A DNA stretch of 64,000 nucleotides from Rhipicephalus microplus (Eukaryota > Arthropoda > Arachnida > Ixodida > Ixodidae), in NCBI RefSeq assembly GCF_043290135.1, contig NW_027464603.1, positions 1,736,001-1,800,000 on the forward strand, in the 5' to 3' direction. Within the stretch, counting starts at the first letter, position 1. The number at the start of each line of letters is the position of its first letter. The position numbers and the translations under genes were made by a program. Positions 63,601 through 64,000 of this stretch are shown here, one piece after another. The notes beneath the pieces were generated by a model. It did no database searches. It was given only the letters and a program-made list of their open reading frames with translations, and had not been told where the DNA came from.

Positions 63601-64000
63601 TCAGTGAAGTCGGGAGTGGAAAGTCTTGAATAGCCTTCACTTTGCTGGCGAGTGGCTGAATACCCTTTGGAGTGACAAGGTGGCCTAGGAACTCTATTGT
63701 AGCGACGCCAAAGAAGCACTTATTGGGATTAATTACGAAGCTGTAATCATCCAGGAGGTGGAACAGGGTGCGCAGGTGGGCTTCATGCTCAGGGCCGGAT
63801 GAGCTTGCTACAAAGAGGTCATCAAGGTAGGCAAATACGAAATCGAGACCTCGCGTGACCTCGTTGATAGTGCGCTGAAAGGTTTGTGCAGAGTTGCGCA
63901 ATCCAAAAGGCATCCTCACATATTCAAACAGACCGAATGGGGTGGTGATGGCTGTCTTCTGTATGTCGGCGGGTTCTACAGGAATCTGATCGTAAGCCTT
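63572..64000 (-). CDS. Reverse transcriptase palm of element K (partial)
   Basis: Open from the window edge: KAYDQIPVEPADIQKTAITT, PFGLFEYVRMPFGLRNSAQT and catalytic YLDD at 63818-63829, then LGHLVTPKGIQPL and LKRLREFW before a stop at 63572. The next residues (GLLNF) are in the neighbouring frame, so one missing base near 63585 is the only visible break. N-terminal RT, protease and gag lie beyond the window. Confidence 0.85.
   Translation of the reverse strand, partial: KAYDQIPVEPADIQKTAITTPFGLFEYVRMPFGLRNSAQTFQRTINEVTRGLDFVFAYLDDLFVASSSGPEHEAHLRTLFHLLDDYSFVINPNKCFFGVATIEFLGHLVTPKGIQPLASKVKAIQDFPLPTSLKRLREFWAY

Larger units (their letters stand above)
61593..64000 (-). mobile_element. Ty3/gypsy retrotransposon K (partial, runs off window)
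   Basis: 3' LTR 61593-61729, polypurine tract, then pol on minus out to the window edge. A different lineage from A, B, I and J: RT reads FAYLDDLFVASS and integrase HPGIRATQKLVTSRFLWPGI, like CsRn1/Mag-type elements (approximate). Only one frameshift is visible in about 800 codons. Confidence 0.85.

Overview
The window looks like nuclear DNA of a metastriate tick (Rhipicephalus-, Hyalomma- or Dermacentor-like). This is inferred mainly from several copies of a tRNA-derived SINE that I recognise as the tick 'Ruka' family. Also consistent are the abundant Ty3/gypsy, BEL/Pao, CR1/L2-like, I-clade and Penelope-like elements, the AT-rich gene-poor spacers with long (GT)n and (AT)n tracts, and the absence of bacterial-style gene packing. 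I see no complete cellular protein-coding gene. Almost everything recognisable is transposon-derived and most copies are broken. Species and family names rest on recognition, not on a database search.

Layout. 0-8 kb: AT-rich spacer with a 445-bp element bounded by 64-nt inverted repeats, a (GT)n tract, and two weak exon candidates. 8-11.5 kb: a CpG-rich TATA promoter in front of a decayed gene with an endonuclease/exonuclease/phosphatase-like half-domain, a LINE fragment, a worn SINE, and a good internal exon coding a threonine-rich stretch. 11.8-14.3 kb: a block bounded by inverted repeats holding a satellite of about 147 bp. 14.3-22 kb: spacer, a LINE reverse transcriptase fragment, and a SINE with target-site duplications (TSDs). 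22.4-26.5 kb: minus-strand Ty3/gypsy element A, carrying a SINE and two fold-back rearrangements. 26.76-26.92 kb: a near-perfect palindrome with two hammerhead-like cores.

27-42.4 kb is a three-level nest on the plus strand. Ty3/gypsy element B is split by BEL/Pao element C (27429-37957). C is in turn split inside its integrase by minus-strand LINE D (about 32560-37420), whose 5' end carries 253-bp tandem monomers. B also carries a SINE in its integrase. The interrupted reading frames resume on the far side of each insert, so the order of insertion can be read directly: B, then C, then D; the SINE went into B independently.

43.3-47 kb holds two Penelope-like copies in opposite orientations with a hammerhead-like motif, then two tRNA-derived heads. 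48-51.8 kb holds I-clade LINE remnants. 51.8-57.0 kb is a structurally complete Ty3/gypsy element I with two 176-bp LTRs and a 4-bp TSD. 57.2-61.6 kb is Ty3/gypsy element J. A fifth element, K, is inserted 20 bp inside J's 5' LTR and runs off the right edge; its visible pol is nearly intact. Coding regions of the retroelements supply capsid (gag), protease, reverse transcriptase/RNase H and integrase, the standard copy-and-integrate machinery. Almost every copy carries stops, frameshifts, deletions or lost catalytic residues.
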